DNA of 64,000 bases, taken from assembly GCA_030789695.1 (NCBI GenBank), contig CM061132.1, forward strand, positions 151,350,597 through 151,414,596, in the 5' to 3' direction. Every line of letters begins with the position of its first letter. Positions within the stretch are counted from its first letter, which is position 1. The notes beneath the pieces are model-generated. The model saw only the letters and a list, made by a program, of their open reading frames with translations, was not told where the DNA came from and did no database searches. The translations under genes and the position numbers were made by a program. Origin of the DNA: Scilla litardierei. Its lineage: Eukaryota > Streptophyta > Magnoliopsida > Asparagales > Asparagaceae. Positions 1 through 11,357 of this stretch are shown here, one piece after another.

Positions 1-872
1 AAAGCCTTCATCACGCTGGTTCACATTTTTATGTACCGATGAATATTTGAAGCTTAGTGGCACACCAAGAAATAACATGTAATGGTGATCATCTCTTTGT
101 TTGGCACTCTTGGCACTTCAGTTCATGTTTCACTTACACATGGAAAAGATTTCATCTCAACCACTCCAGATAATTCAACTAGGAGGATATGAAAATTTAG
201 AAGTTGGACATCTCATTTGGATGAGGTAAGACTTGCAATAAGGGTGTATGTTTTTGAACCAACCAGCCACACCACTTTATCTAGCAAAATGGAATCACAT
301 TTCTGATTTGGCATCAAAATTTTGGCATCGATCTTTGGCATCATGATGATAGCCGGTACTTGGTCGTAGCATTTTATCAACGCTTTACAGAGTTCTGCTC
401 CACATGTGTATACATTATGATAGATAAAATTAGATAATGATGACGATGCTGCAATCCAATGCTGAGAACTCACGTCTGTGATCATCAAGTTATGCACAGA
501 GAGAATGGATTAAAAAGAAGCGAATGCAAGATCAGGAGCAGACAACTTCAGCCAAAAATTTAAAAAAAAAGAAACATGCTGATGGTGGTGGTGATGAAGA
601 TAATAATTTGTTATTATTAATTGGAAGTTGTATTGAGTCTATACAAGTTTTGCGCTTTCCATTAGTCAACTATTTGACTTAGTGAATGTTCACTATATGC
701 ATGTTTTACCATAATTGCCACATTACTTTCGGGTCTACATTACCAAAGAATGTCATGATAATGCAGTCCAGTATTGAAAGTTACAGAAGTTCAGGAGAAA
801 TTACATCAAGGAAAGATATATCCAGAACAGCTTTGTTATATTTCTAAATGAAGGACCATGAATAATTGTCAT
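1..872. other. AT-rich intergenic DNA, nothing recognised
   Basis: I see no coding region, RNA gene or repeat boundary here. The longest open frame (94 codons, minus strand, 213-497) has no recognisable motif and looks like chance. Confidence 0.6.
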
Positions 873-1209
873 ATCTATCTTACATTTGAGGGCCTTTGTC
901 CTACTAAGACAAACCCAATAGGACAAAGGATTGGCCAAGACTTTGCCACCTCACCATGGTGGGGGCCACTTGGGGGTGGGAAGGATTTTAGGCTTGCTTT
1001 TGTATGTATGCATCTATCTTACATCTATCTTATGTAGATTCATATGCATGCATCTATCTTACATTTGAGGGCCTGTCCTACTAAGACAAACCCAATAGGA
1101 CAAAGGATTGGCCTAGACTTTGCCATCTCACCATGGTGGGGGGTCACTTGGGGATGGGAGGGATTTTGGGCTTGCTTTGGGGAGTGGCTTTGGGGAGTTG
1201 GGTTACATC

Positions 1210-1240
<31 letters not shown>

Positions 1241-1243
1241 AAA
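873..1243. repeat. Direct duplication (about 128 bp x2) followed by a C22-A13 run
   Basis: The block at 873-1000 recurs at 1052-1179 (offset 179) with a few mismatches. Both copies contain 'acaaacccaataggacaaag' and 'ctcaccatggtggggg'. The second copy runs on into a homopolymer pair, C at 1209-1230 and A at 1231-1243. The ORFs here (for example 1044-1394) are products of the low-complexity run and are not credible genes. Confidence 0.75.
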
Positions 1244-3066
1244 TATTCCCACCAACCAAATTCCCCTTATTTGCAAGCTTGCCGTTATTTCATCATCAAC
1301 CAGAAATACCCCTCCCCTTCCACATATTTACGGGGTTGCCATTGGGATTGTTGCATCTTGCCCCTCCAAGGTTTTTTTGCAGTTTAGCCACTGATTTTCC
1401 CCTTTTACCCCCCGAAGATGCCCACACCCACACTTCTCACTCCTCGGTTTCGCGTGTGCACCGCATCCTTTCTGTGGGGATTTTTTTTACGCCGTGCACT
1501 GTGTGCACGGGTTATTTCTAGTTATTCTCTATCAGAGGACCTTGGCCCTTTAGAGAGCCACACACAGTAGGATTGAAGTCGCTGAACCAAAGGACTTGGA
1601 GATAAAGGCTATGTTGATGTATTCTTTGGTGTTAGGTGTTTGTTACTCTTACCATGTATATGTTTATTAAACACCCCTCTGCTAAAATAAAACAATGGCA
1701 CAACTGGTGTAATTTTCTGAATTGAATCTTTAAACGTTCCTATATGTTTCGGCACCATATAAAGCACCACATCAGTTAATTCAAGGTGAACCATAACAAT
1801 AATGTTTTGAAGACATTTCATCGCTTTTCCAACTAAGGGCTACTTTACTACCAAACCAAAGGTTTGTGAGAATCTGATTAGTGGTAGTTGTCGAACAACC
1901 TAAAAGCTTTCCTTCTCACTTGCTTTTTTTCAACTCAAATCAAGTTTATCTCAATTTTCAAGCTTTTGTGATGTTTATTATGCATGTTCCCACCATCCTC
2001 ACTGATCCATCCACCAATGCTATCTCATTCAAAGAAACTCTTCCTTCTAGTATGGTTTGCATAATTAAAACTCCAACAGAATGCATGAACAATGTGAGGA
2101 ATGCAATAATTCTATAGTGAAGCCTTCTCATATCGGGCATGTGTTGGATGCACGTCAGACAAAGGTATCCCGTGCATTGCTTTAGAATGTGTAGACAAAG
2201 GTATCATGTACACAGAATTTGTTATGCATCAATGTGTCATGTCCACCTGTGGTCGTCCATATTCGTGCAACACAGATAAGCACAAGAAAAAATATTTGGC
2301 AACACTATACCAAAGCATCAGGAAATAAGCAATTCACTTGAATAGCATTTCGATAATAATTGTTTGAAGATTTAATCTCTCGTGCCGCCATATGTTGATT
2401 TGAAGTTCGAGTTAAACTTTGTAACCTGTTCTCCCCTCATCACTAAACTTACTCACAAGCAGAGAATATGACATGGTGGTGCTTGTGAATGTTTGCAATT
2501 ACAACATCAGCATAAACTTAAAGCAGATGGCATTCTAGTCGGCCTAAAAATCAGCATACAGCATAAATAATAACAAAATTAACTTGTCACTACTTGCTTT
2601 AAACTTGACACAGATTATTAGTCCAGGTCATCAAAGGTCTTCATAATCCTTTCAGTGAACTTTTGACACTTGGGAAAAACTATATATCTAAATTCTTATC
2701 AACTAAATGCCATAAATAATGCATTGTACAAGTTCATAAATACAATATAGTGGATCCCTTTTCGCCTTCTAAATTTTTTTCAATTATATTCTGAAACCAG
2801 AATATATCCACAATACGTATGCTTCGGGGAATAAAATGGAATCCAAGCTTGCATAATCAATCTTGACTCCATTCTTGAAACCCAAAAAACTAGTTTCAGA
2901 CCATACTATCATGTTGTACAAGAAATTTTAGGACACTTTCCAACACCTGTTTGGTACCATTAGAAAGATTTTTCCTTAAGTAGGATTATAAAAGTTAATT
3001 TAGATATTGATACTAATTAAGGAGAGATTTTATGCAAAAAAATATTTACTAAAGCGATATATGTAC
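1244..3066. other. Intergenic DNA, nothing recognised
   Basis: AT-rich sequence without recognised domains, splice-consistent exons or repeat termini. Open frames stay below 80 codons. Confidence 0.55.
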
Positions 3067-3339
3067 GGTAAATTACAAGAAACTCCCTTCACGTTTACCC
3101 TGTCTCAATTAGCCCCTTGATTTATTACTGTGCAGTTGCTAATTTTTTGACAGATTTGCGGCTATGTGATAGTCACCCGACCTTTGTATTTTTAATTCCA
3201 ACATTGCCCCTTGCTAGAATACTCTACTGCCACAAAACTCCAAAGTAATTATTAAGTATTAAATTATAAATAATCAGAAACAAAACCCTAAATTTGACTA
3301 AAGAGAATAAAAATAAAAGATAATGGTTCTCTTTTGTAC

Positions 3340-4610
3340 TTCCTGATGGGTTCCAAGAAGCGTGAAGATGGATAGAGATGAAAAGAGAGGAAAAGAAGAG
3401 GGAAGGGTGGGTCTTGACCTCTCTTTTTTCTTTTTTCTTTTTTGGGTGCTGATTTGTTAATCTCTACTAGATTCAGGGCCTGTTCTTTTCTCCTAAACTT
3501 GGATTGGAATCTTGTTTTTGTCACTGTTGATGCACTGTTTCTAAGAATCCAGTCGCAAATTCTTGCGGCCTGTTCTTTTGCAGACTGGCTTTTTTGGGTT
3601 TATTTGCTTACGTGTCCTGTGTCAGAATGATTCTCGCTTGGCTTTTGCATTTCGCGCGTTGGGGTCGGATTACAGAAGAATCCGCAACGTGGTGGGCCCT
3701 TCTCTCTCCGCTTAGCGCTTTGCTTTGCTGCCGCGCGTGAGCTGTAGTGGGCCCCCGCTATACCGACTTTGGATTAGCAATTTTGCATCCGATTAAACAT
3801 TTTAATTATTAATTAGTTAATATATTAAGTAATTAATTTAGTTTTTAGTTTTTAGTTTAGCTATAAATAGAACAAATTAAATTTGGGTGGATCCCACACC
3901 ACTTTCCACCTCCAACTTTCTTCAACAAAAAGAACACACTACACGGAGTGGGACCCACCTCAACTTTCCAACTCTACAATCCAACCCCACTTTCCAACAA
4001 AAGAACACACTACACACCATTTTCTCTCTCATCAGATTCCACAATTTATCAACTTTCCCAAATATACTTTCATGGAAAAGAACAGGCCCTCAAGGAAGAA
4101 GAGAAAGATGGCGATAAAAATAAAGGTAAAGAAGCGGGTAACTAGGGTGGGTTCATTTTTCTTTTCTCCTCGCTTATTTCCATTCTTTTTTCTCTTTTTC
4201 TTTTGGCACCTATTAGCTAACCTGGTAAGTTCAAAAGAGAAGATTGAGAGGAAGAGAGTGGAAGAGAAAGAAACATAGTGGTTTTTCTCGTTTCCTCATT
4301 CAGTTTTTCTCTTTTTGTTTGGGTGCTGATTTGCTAATTTGATGGGTTCAAAGAAGAAGAGGAAAACGGAGCAAAAGAAAAGAAAAGAAAAGAGGATGTT
4401 GTGATTTTTTTCTGTTTGTCCATCTTTTCATTTTGAGTTGTTGATCTTCTAATTTGATGTGTTCAAAGAAGATGTAGATGAAGATGAAGGGAGGTGAAGA
4501 GAATAGGGTGGCAGATTTTTTTTAAGAGAGTAGGGTGGGGGATTTTTTTTCTTTTTTTCTTTCCCCACTTTTATTGGATTCATAATTGCTACCTGATGGG
4601 TTCAAATGGG
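3340..4610 (+). repeat. Degenerate tandem repeat array, roughly 110-150 bp units
   Basis: A module recurs about six times: a pyrimidine-rich tract, then 'gggtgctgatttgctaatttg', then 'gatgggttcaaagaagaag', then a purine-rich tract. Clear copies of the 'gggttcaaagaag' core lie near 3348, 4227, 4342, 4460 and 4597. One more is split by the MITE (3473/4090). The alternating pyrimidine and purine tracts make spurious open frames. Confidence 0.6.
3476..4089. mobile_element. 614-bp MITE with 15-bp TIRs and 3-bp TSD (PIF/Harbinger-like)
   Basis: The left terminus GGGCCTGTTCTTTTC is matched by its exact reverse complement at the right end. Both sides are flanked by TCA (3473-3475 and 4090-4092), a 3-bp duplication as expected for PIF/Harbinger or Tourist-like elements. 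Removing 3476-4092 restores '...gattcaaggaagaagag...', which aligns with sister repeats such as 4342 ('ggttcaaagaagaagag'). The boundaries therefore rest on both the TSD and a paralogous empty site. The interior carries its own short repeats (around 3895-4015) and no transposase. Confidence 0.75.
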
Positions 4611-4757
4611 AGATAAGGTTACTTTGGTCATTTGTTTTTTGTTTTTTCTTAAAATATATCAGCAGCTTCTGTTAACTGAAGAATATGAAGAGATTACAAG
4701 GATTAGTCTTGAAGATTCAGATGATAAGAGATTTGAGGGGGTCTCTTGTAATCTACC

Positions 4758-5224
4758 AATAAATACACACACAGAGCTGTGTTACACACACATACAGAGC
4801 TGTGTTACACTTATGCTTATTCATGCAAACACAATGTTAAAAATTAAGGCTTATGTGACTGGATAATCACATGTGGCCCTGAGCCTCTTCAAATATCAAT
4901 TAAAAAGGTGGCATTCTGCGACTAGACGGTCTAATCTAGTTATTTGGGCAATGCACCCGTATAACCCGATTATGGAGGTGCATAATCCAATTGAGTCAGG
5001 TTGGGTATATAAAAACAAGAAAAGCAAAAAAATTAAAACCCAACCCAAATCGCATCTTAGATATCCTACATCTAAACATTACTCGCTTTTCAGCCGCATC
5101 TATATCACTCTTCCTCTCTTCTCTTATGTCTCTCATTTGTCCTTCCTCTATCTTGTGTGTATATAGTGATGTTAGATTGCTAGTGCTAGTGTCTTCCATC
5201 TAGCCATATCCATTTGTATATACA
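4758..5224. other. Intergenic DNA with a small direct repeat
   Basis: Contains 'cagagctgtgttacac' twice near 4783 and 4795. Otherwise nothing is recognised. Confidence 0.5.
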
Positions 5225-6234
5225 CTAGTCATAACCCGTGCCCGCGGGCACGGTTCATTTAAGATTTTCCTTTGCGAAATCTTTGTTCTCCGAATTTTTT
5301 TTTCAAAGCCAAAATTTAAAAGAAAAACAAATTAACTTACAATATTTAGCGACACAGGCGCCTTCGGCGTGGGCACATTCGGCATGGAACAACAAATTCA
5401 GCGCATGCGCATTCGACACAGAATACCAAATTCGATGTGGGTGCCTTCGGCGCAGAACAACAAATTCGACGTAACACAACATGCGGGTGCCTTATGCGCA
5501 GAACAACAAATCAGCGTTAAAAATGGTGTTGGCGCCTTCGGCGCGGAACAACAAATTCAGCGCATGCTCCTTCGACACAGAACACCAAATTCGACGTAAA
5601 ACAACAATTTCGGTGCGGGTGCCTTAGGCGCGGAACAACAAATCAGCGTTAAAAAATTTACGGGCGCCTTCAGCGCAGAACAACAAATTCAGTGTATGCG
5701 CCTTCAACGCAGAACAACAAATTTGGGCGCCTTCGACGCAAAACAACAAATTTAGCGCATGCGCCTTCGACACAGAACACCAAATTCGACGTGGGTGCCT
5801 TCGGCGCAGAACAACAAATTCGACGTAAAACGACAATTTCGGCGCGGACGCCTTCATATATATAACCCGTGCCCTTGGGACACTGTTCATTTAAAAATAT
5901 TGGACCCACTAATTTTAAACAAACATCAATAATTATTAGTTTCCCCTGAAATATCAGCATATGGGATCGAAATTATACAGGGTTTTGCAACGCGGATCAA
6001 TGAGTTGGCAGCATCTCCCGCGTTAATTCTCCCACAGCTCGCGTTCATTCCCAAGATGAGATTGTGTGTGTGCACAACATTTTTTCATAACTAATATTAA
6101 AAGGCTATTCCTAATTTCAAAGCTTTTGTGTATTCCCAACAAATTTCTCTTCAACCCAAAAATTTCCCTCCAAAACTTGATGTGACATTGCCACATAGGA
6201 CAAATTCAAAATCTGCCCTCAATTGTAATATAGA
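5225..6234 (-). mobile_element. Non-autonomous Helitron, copy 1
   Basis: Read on the minus strand it has the three Helitron hallmarks. The 5' end is TCTATATTACAATTGAGGGC. The 3' end is CTAG, preceded by a perfect 18-bp palindrome CCGTGCCCGCGGGCACGG (5236-5253). There is no target duplication. The 3' flank is T (plus-strand A at 5224). No RepHel protein is present, so it would depend on an autonomous relative. The left half (about 5350-5860) is an array of GCGCCTTCGGCGC-containing repeats. At 5861-5890 lies a second terminus-like sequence, '..ataacccgtgcccttggga'. Open frames across the array are artefacts of the repeat. Confidence 0.85.
5350..5860. repeat. Helitron internal tandem repeats
   Basis: Alternating units of the form 'ggtgccttcggcgcagaac' + 'aacaaattcgacgtaaaac'. 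Variants read 'gcgcatgcgccttcgacac'. Many units contain the small hairpin GCGCC-TTC-GGCGC. Confidence 0.75.
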
Positions 6235-7220
6235 CTAGTCATAACCCGTGCCCGCGGGCACGGTTCAGTTTAGATTTTCCCTTGCGAAATTTTTGTTCCC
6301 CGAAATTTTTTTTCAAAGCCAAATTTTAAAAGAAAAACAAATTAGCTTACAATATTTAGCGGCACAGGCACCTTCGGCGTGGGTGCCTTCGGTGCGGAAC
6401 AACAAATTCAGCGCATGCGCCTTCGACACAGAACACCAAATTCGACGTGGGTGCCTTCGGCGCAGAAAAACACACGCAGGTGCCTTAGGCGCGGAACAAC
6501 AAATCAGCGTTAAAAAATGGCGCGGGCGCCTTCAGCGCGGAACAACAAATTCAGCGCATGCGCCTTCAATACAGAAAACCAAATTCGACGTGGGTGCCTT
6601 CGGCGCAGAACAACAAATTCGACGTAAAACAACAATTTCGACGCGGGTGCCTTAGGCGCGGAACAACAAATTCAGCGCATGCGCCTTCGACACAGAAAAC
6701 CAAATTCGACGTGGGTGCCTTCGGCGCAGAACAACAAATTCGACGTAAAACAACAATTTCGGCGCGGGTGCCTTAGGCGCGGAACAACAAATCAGCGTTA
6801 AAAAATTTAGCGGGCGTCTTCGGCGCGGGCGCGGCTTCATATACGTATAATCCGTGCCCGTGGGACACTGTTCATTTAAAAATCTTGGACCCACTAATTT
6901 TAAACAAACATTAATAATTATTAGTTTCCCCTGAAATATCAGCAGATGTGATCGAAATTTTACAGGGTTTTGCAACGCGAATCAATGAGTTGTCAGCATT
7001 CTCCAGCATTCATTCTCCCACAGCTCGCGTTCATTCCCAAGATGAGATTGTGTGTGTGCACAACATTTTTTTATAACTAATATTAAAAGACAATTCCTAA
7101 TTTCAATGTTTTTGTGTATTCCCAACAAATTTCTCTTCAACCCAAAAATTTCCCTCCAAAACTTGATGTGACATTGCCACATATGACAAATTCAAAATCT
7201 GCCCTCAATTGTAATATAGA
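6235..7220 (-). mobile_element. Non-autonomous Helitron, copy 2, abutting copy 1
   Basis: Same family and orientation as 5225-6234. The 3' end CTAG is at 6235-6238 with palindrome 6246-6263. The 5' end TCTATATTAC is on the minus strand at 7220, flanked by plus-strand T (7221). Its 3' end touches the 5' end of copy 1, so the required flanking T is the first base of copy 1. It shares the internal repeat array (6362-6830) and an inner terminus-like sequence at 6846-6875. Confidence 0.85.
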
Positions 7221-7226
7221 TATATA

Positions 7227-7340
7227 CACCTTCCCCTATTTTCAAAGGCTGTGCTCCCATATTTTTATTGCACATATCCAGCTCACCTTCCCCTATTTTC
7301 AAAGGCTGTGCTCCCATATTTGTATTGCACATATCCAGCT
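7227..7340 (+). repeat. 57-bp direct tandem duplication
   Basis: The units 7227-7283 and 7284-7340 are almost identical ('caccttcccctattttcaaa' ... 'gcacatatccagct'). Confidence 0.85.
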
Positions 7341-9399
7341 TATGTGTGCATCTTGATAACTATGCAGTAAATATGCTTTCAAGTGAGATAAAGCCTTCTT
7401 TTTTCTAAACTTGCTACTTGATAAAGTGGGATTACAGTTTATAATCTAAAGAAAAAAAATGTCTATGAAGCATTTATCTATATTTGAAAGAGAGAATTTT
7501 TATTGCAAACTCATATCCCAAACATGCCCAAAAGATGACTTTTATTACAAAATGATATGAACTGTGCATCTCCTTCACCTGCCCTTTTCAAGAGGATTGA
7601 TGGCTGTCAATAGTAGAGGAAGAATATATGATGCTATATGAGGAAGAAAATAACAAGGATGAAAAACAAAATGATGAGCTGGGAATGGTCTACATGCCAA
7701 ACAGGTTTACCAAGGCATCAATGGTCCGGATTGCTTCGACTTCCTACTAATTGTGGTGATTTTCCAGTTTACATCAAACTCATTCGTCTCCAATACAGGC
7801 ATTAGCCTCAGTCCTTTTGATGACTGTGTTAACCCAATTACTACAACTAGAACCAAGGAAGTCATGATGATGATGGCCCATCATGTTAACCAGTTTTGTT
7901 TAAACTAATCGCTAAATGACAATAATTGCAGAAGTGTAAGTAAAACTAACCAGGGCAATGAGCTGTAGTGTAGGGTTAGAGCACTTAAAGAATTCATTGT
8001 GAAGATTTGAAGAGCTCAAAGGAGATGAAAACATCTACTGTCATCAAGTGTCAGATAATTATGCAAGTTTCATGTTAATCTATCTTAATCGCAAGGTTAT
8101 GTACAAAGAAATTCCATAAGTGTTTGGACTTAAATAAACTTAAGGGGACATCCTATATGCTAGCAACTCAACAACAACAATGCTTTAATGCAAACTTGGT
8201 CTGGCATATCCTCAAATAAAATGAGAGTTTAAACTAAGAAGATTTAAGGAGTACACTTTGCCGTCTTTATCCACTTCATTTTTTGGTTGTTCTATCACAT
8301 GTTTTATATTTATTATTTGGTGACTTTGTTATTGTAGGATCAAAAGAGAACTGGCCTCTAGTTTCTTCATTGCATCTCAAAACTGAGCAAGGATGCATTC
8401 TCTTTATTCTTAATATCATGTAAGATGGCATTACATCTGGAGAGGGTGTACATTACAAGTCGGACACATCAAAGAAATCAGTCTCTTACGAGAGACTATC
8501 AGTGCTTCTCCATAGACTCGATATAAGAGGGCTTCATATGTGAACTGCGTTTATTTATTTATTTATTGCAGATATCAAAATAATATTGATTGTGTTTTCA
8601 CTGTTGGTCCCAGTCTCGGATAAAGGAAGGTTGTGCGGTAGGTCTGTGATTGCCAGCACAATACTATGTTACACTCTTATGATCATGAATTTATATAGAA
8701 ATCTCTCCGACATCACGAGCCGACATTCTGTTTGTTGAGTACATGTAGCCGACCCCAATTTTTTGGTATGGAGGTTACAATGATGAATAAACAGATCTTT
8801 ATTCTGATAATATGTCAAAAGATATTCAAACACTGATACATGTTTTAATAATGACACGAGCTGTTCAAACTAAAAGACTAAAGACTTGAATAGATTGAAT
8901 ATATATTGGAGCAATTTGATTCTGATCAATTCAAGGGTAGTCTAAATATGTCAAGACTTACATAATTAATAAATTTGTAATTCAAAGGGACGATGTAGGA
9001 ATCTATGCCAGTTGCGAGAACTCATCAATATTTTAACAATTCTAATGAGGTTGCTTATATAAGGAAAATAACTACCAATTGATCCTCAAACTTAAAAGCT
9101 TTTGTAGTATTCTTGTTGTGTAGCTCCTTAAACGTGGAAGAACTTAAGTAATGTAGTTGTTGGATTACACTATAGTTTCCATTCATTCTCAACTTGTACA
9201 ATTAAGCTAGTGATTTGCCAACCTTTAATAAAGTGATTGATGTGAAACAGAAGGCGAAAGGATTATGGTGGGAAAGTTATGGATAAAAAATTAGGGATTT
9301 GATAAAATATTGAGTCTCGCATCCTGAAGATTTGATATTTACCAACTCACATGTCTTGCACACGGAGATTTTTTGTATCTTATGCCTTGTGAACCTAGC
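7341..9399. other. Intergenic DNA, nothing recognised
   Basis: AT-rich, with only short random frames. From about 9280 it becomes similar to a block at 26680-26790, so the dispersed repeat that follows probably begins before 9400. Confidence 0.5.
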
Positions 9400-10338
9400 T
9401 CACTCTTGCGCCTCTCACACTTAAGATTTTTCAAGTGGTAAATAATATTTACAAAAATTTTTATTCAATAAGTCCCTTGTATGATCTAAAAGTTTGCTTA
9501 TAAGGTCATATTTATAGGTAAAACAAAAGCTAATTCGATACATTCTTAAACTCTTAAATAGACTCAAGTAAAGACTCTTAAATACAAAACAAAAGCTAAT
9601 TCGATACAGTCTTAAACTCTTAAATAGACTCAAGTAAAGACTCTTAAATACATTATAAGAGTTCGTTAGAACAGGAAAGTCAGGGAATTAAGACTCATTT
9701 ATTAGAAAATGAAACTCTAAAAAGACTTAAATTGCACGTTCCAATAGGTCTCATATTATAATACAAAATTGACTTAAACATTAAAGGAATAATCTCGAAA
9801 TTAAAATTGGATTCTAATCATTCTTTAGAGTTTCAAAAATTTGACCACATTTTGAATGATGATAAGAAATCTAATCGGATAAAAGGTAGCAATTTGTTAT
9901 TGTTGGAGAATAGTAATCACCGAATTTTAAAATGAAGTAGAATGTAAACTTGTAGACTAACATCTTATGTAGTCAGGAAAGATAAGACTATGTAAGATCT
10001 GCTTATGAAAATGCTATGAAGGATCTGTGATGAACTTCATTCCACTTTCGCAAGCTTAATAAGTGGCTCATGCATCGGCTTAAATGTGGACTTTAATTGA
10101 GGCATTGATTCTGACTCTGTCTCAAACTTTATCTTTAACTGGAGCTTGATATCGGGCTCATGATTTGACTTGAGCTGCGTCTCTAGTCATGCGTCTGGCT
10201 CTGTCTCAAACTTTATCTTTAACTGGAGCTTCATATCGGACTCATGATTTGACTTGAGCCTCATCTCTAGTCATGCGTCTGGCTCAGGTTCTGGCTTTGA
10301 CCTACGCTCATCCGGGGACTTGGGCTTAGGTTTAAGAC
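9400..10338. repeat. Dispersed repeat, left copy (filled site)
   Basis: This block is repeated at 17176-17975 with high similarity. It differs by two extra tandem duplications: a 66-bp unit at 9521-9652 and an 84-bp unit at 10115-10282. It ends in TTTAAGAC, where Copia-A is inserted. A third, more diverged copy of its first half lies near 26680-27120. No protein or retroelement motif is visible. It may be an old LTR or other unclassified repeat. Confidence 0.75.
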
Positions 10339-10832
10339 TGTTGGAACCCCCGTGCACCTCCCTAACACCTAGGCTAGGTACACACTGTGCCACAAAACGG
10401 TCCCAAGCCCGAATTCCACCGAGATGTCACCTAGGCAACAAAACCAAACACCTCACTGGCACAAGAGAGAGTTGTCACCAACAATCAACTCCCTCAACAA
10501 TCTTGCGATAGACAATGTAAGCACGCAAATATAATAAGAAATAAAGGCAATACAAAAGAGACAGAGATTTACCCTGGTTCGGTTGCGAATAACCTACATC
10601 CAGCATCCAATGCACCCGGTTCCACTATCGATCAAGAAAGGCATACACCGACCCCATCATCTTCTTCCTCCACAATGAGAGAATAGATCCAAGCAACAAG
10701 ACCTAACCCTAGATCTCTCACCAAGCTCACACACTCCCAACCAAGTGGGAATCCTTGATAACAAAGCCCCTACAACATGTAGAGCTCCTCAAGGGACCAA
10801 TCCCACACAAATGGAGATCACTCTTTGGTAAT
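10339..10832 (-). repeat. Copia-A 3' LTR (part confirmed by alignment)
   Basis: Aligns with the split 5' LTR at 14956-15163 plus 16906-17183. Because the 5' copy is truncated at the position equivalent to about 10825, the inner edge of this LTR (somewhere in 10833-11350) cannot be placed. Confidence 0.7.
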
Positions 10833-11357
10833 AGAGTTCCCAAAATCTAGGACACTCCCCAAGGGACTCTAGATCTTAAATAAGAAAGATGACACGAAGA
10901 CACTCATCATGGATCCCACAAGAAGAAGCTCCCAAGCTAGCTTTCTTCCCCTCTGATTTCATATCCAAGCACTCTTGGCTTTCACGGAGAAAAGAATGGC
11001 CTTCTTCTTTGCTCTCTCAAAACCAAGTCAGTGAACGAAAATCAGAGAGCATCCACTCTCTGGAAATTGAGAATGCACTCCTATCAATTCTGTCGGTTGC
11101 CCAAAGGAAACAAGAAGGCAGAGCGCCTTCAATTCCCAGCAACCAAATGTCCAAGCAAGGGGCCCAATCATTACTGTGTAGTGGGGATTTTTGCAGCAAC
11201 ACATTAAAAATAACACTCCACCCTGCTGATAAATCCACACTCTGCAGCACACAGCTCCAGCACCAACCTGTACCTGTCATGTATGAACTTACCTTGCCTT
11301 GACCATCGGACATGTGAACCTCCATCATGTGCATCGGAAATCGCGCCCTCTGGCGCC
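10833..11357 (-). other. Copia-A 3' noncoding region and undetermined LTR remainder
   Basis: Lies between the end of the internal frame and the confirmed part of the 3' LTR. No clear polypurine tract was identified. Short open frames on both strands have no recognisable domain. Confidence 0.5.

Larger units (their letters stand above)
3067..4757. mobile_element. Putative non-autonomous Mutator-like element
   Basis: The left end reads GGTAAATTACAAGAAACTCC. The right end is a near match in inverted orientation (...GGGGGTCTCTTGTAATCTACC), and the similarity decays over about 35 bp. Termini of this 'GGTAAATTACAAG' type are common in plant Mutator-like elements. The interior has no transposase, only degenerate tandem repeats (3340-4610) and a nested MITE. 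I could not find a convincing 9-11 bp target duplication, so the boundaries and superfamily are tentative. An ordinary inverted-repeat region is the alternative. Confidence 0.4.

Noticed and set aside
1044..1521. Open frames of 84-133 codons over the C-rich run
   Set aside because: Poly-Pro and poly-Gly translations come from the C22A13 homopolymer, and frames on both strands mirror each other.
3883..4278. 131-codon plus-strand frame
   Set aside because: It runs from the MITE interior across its end into degenerate tandem repeats; low complexity and no domain.
5238..6975. Several frames of 72-135 codons inside the Helitrons
   Set aside because: All arise from the internal tandem repeats and repeat the same translated units on both strands.
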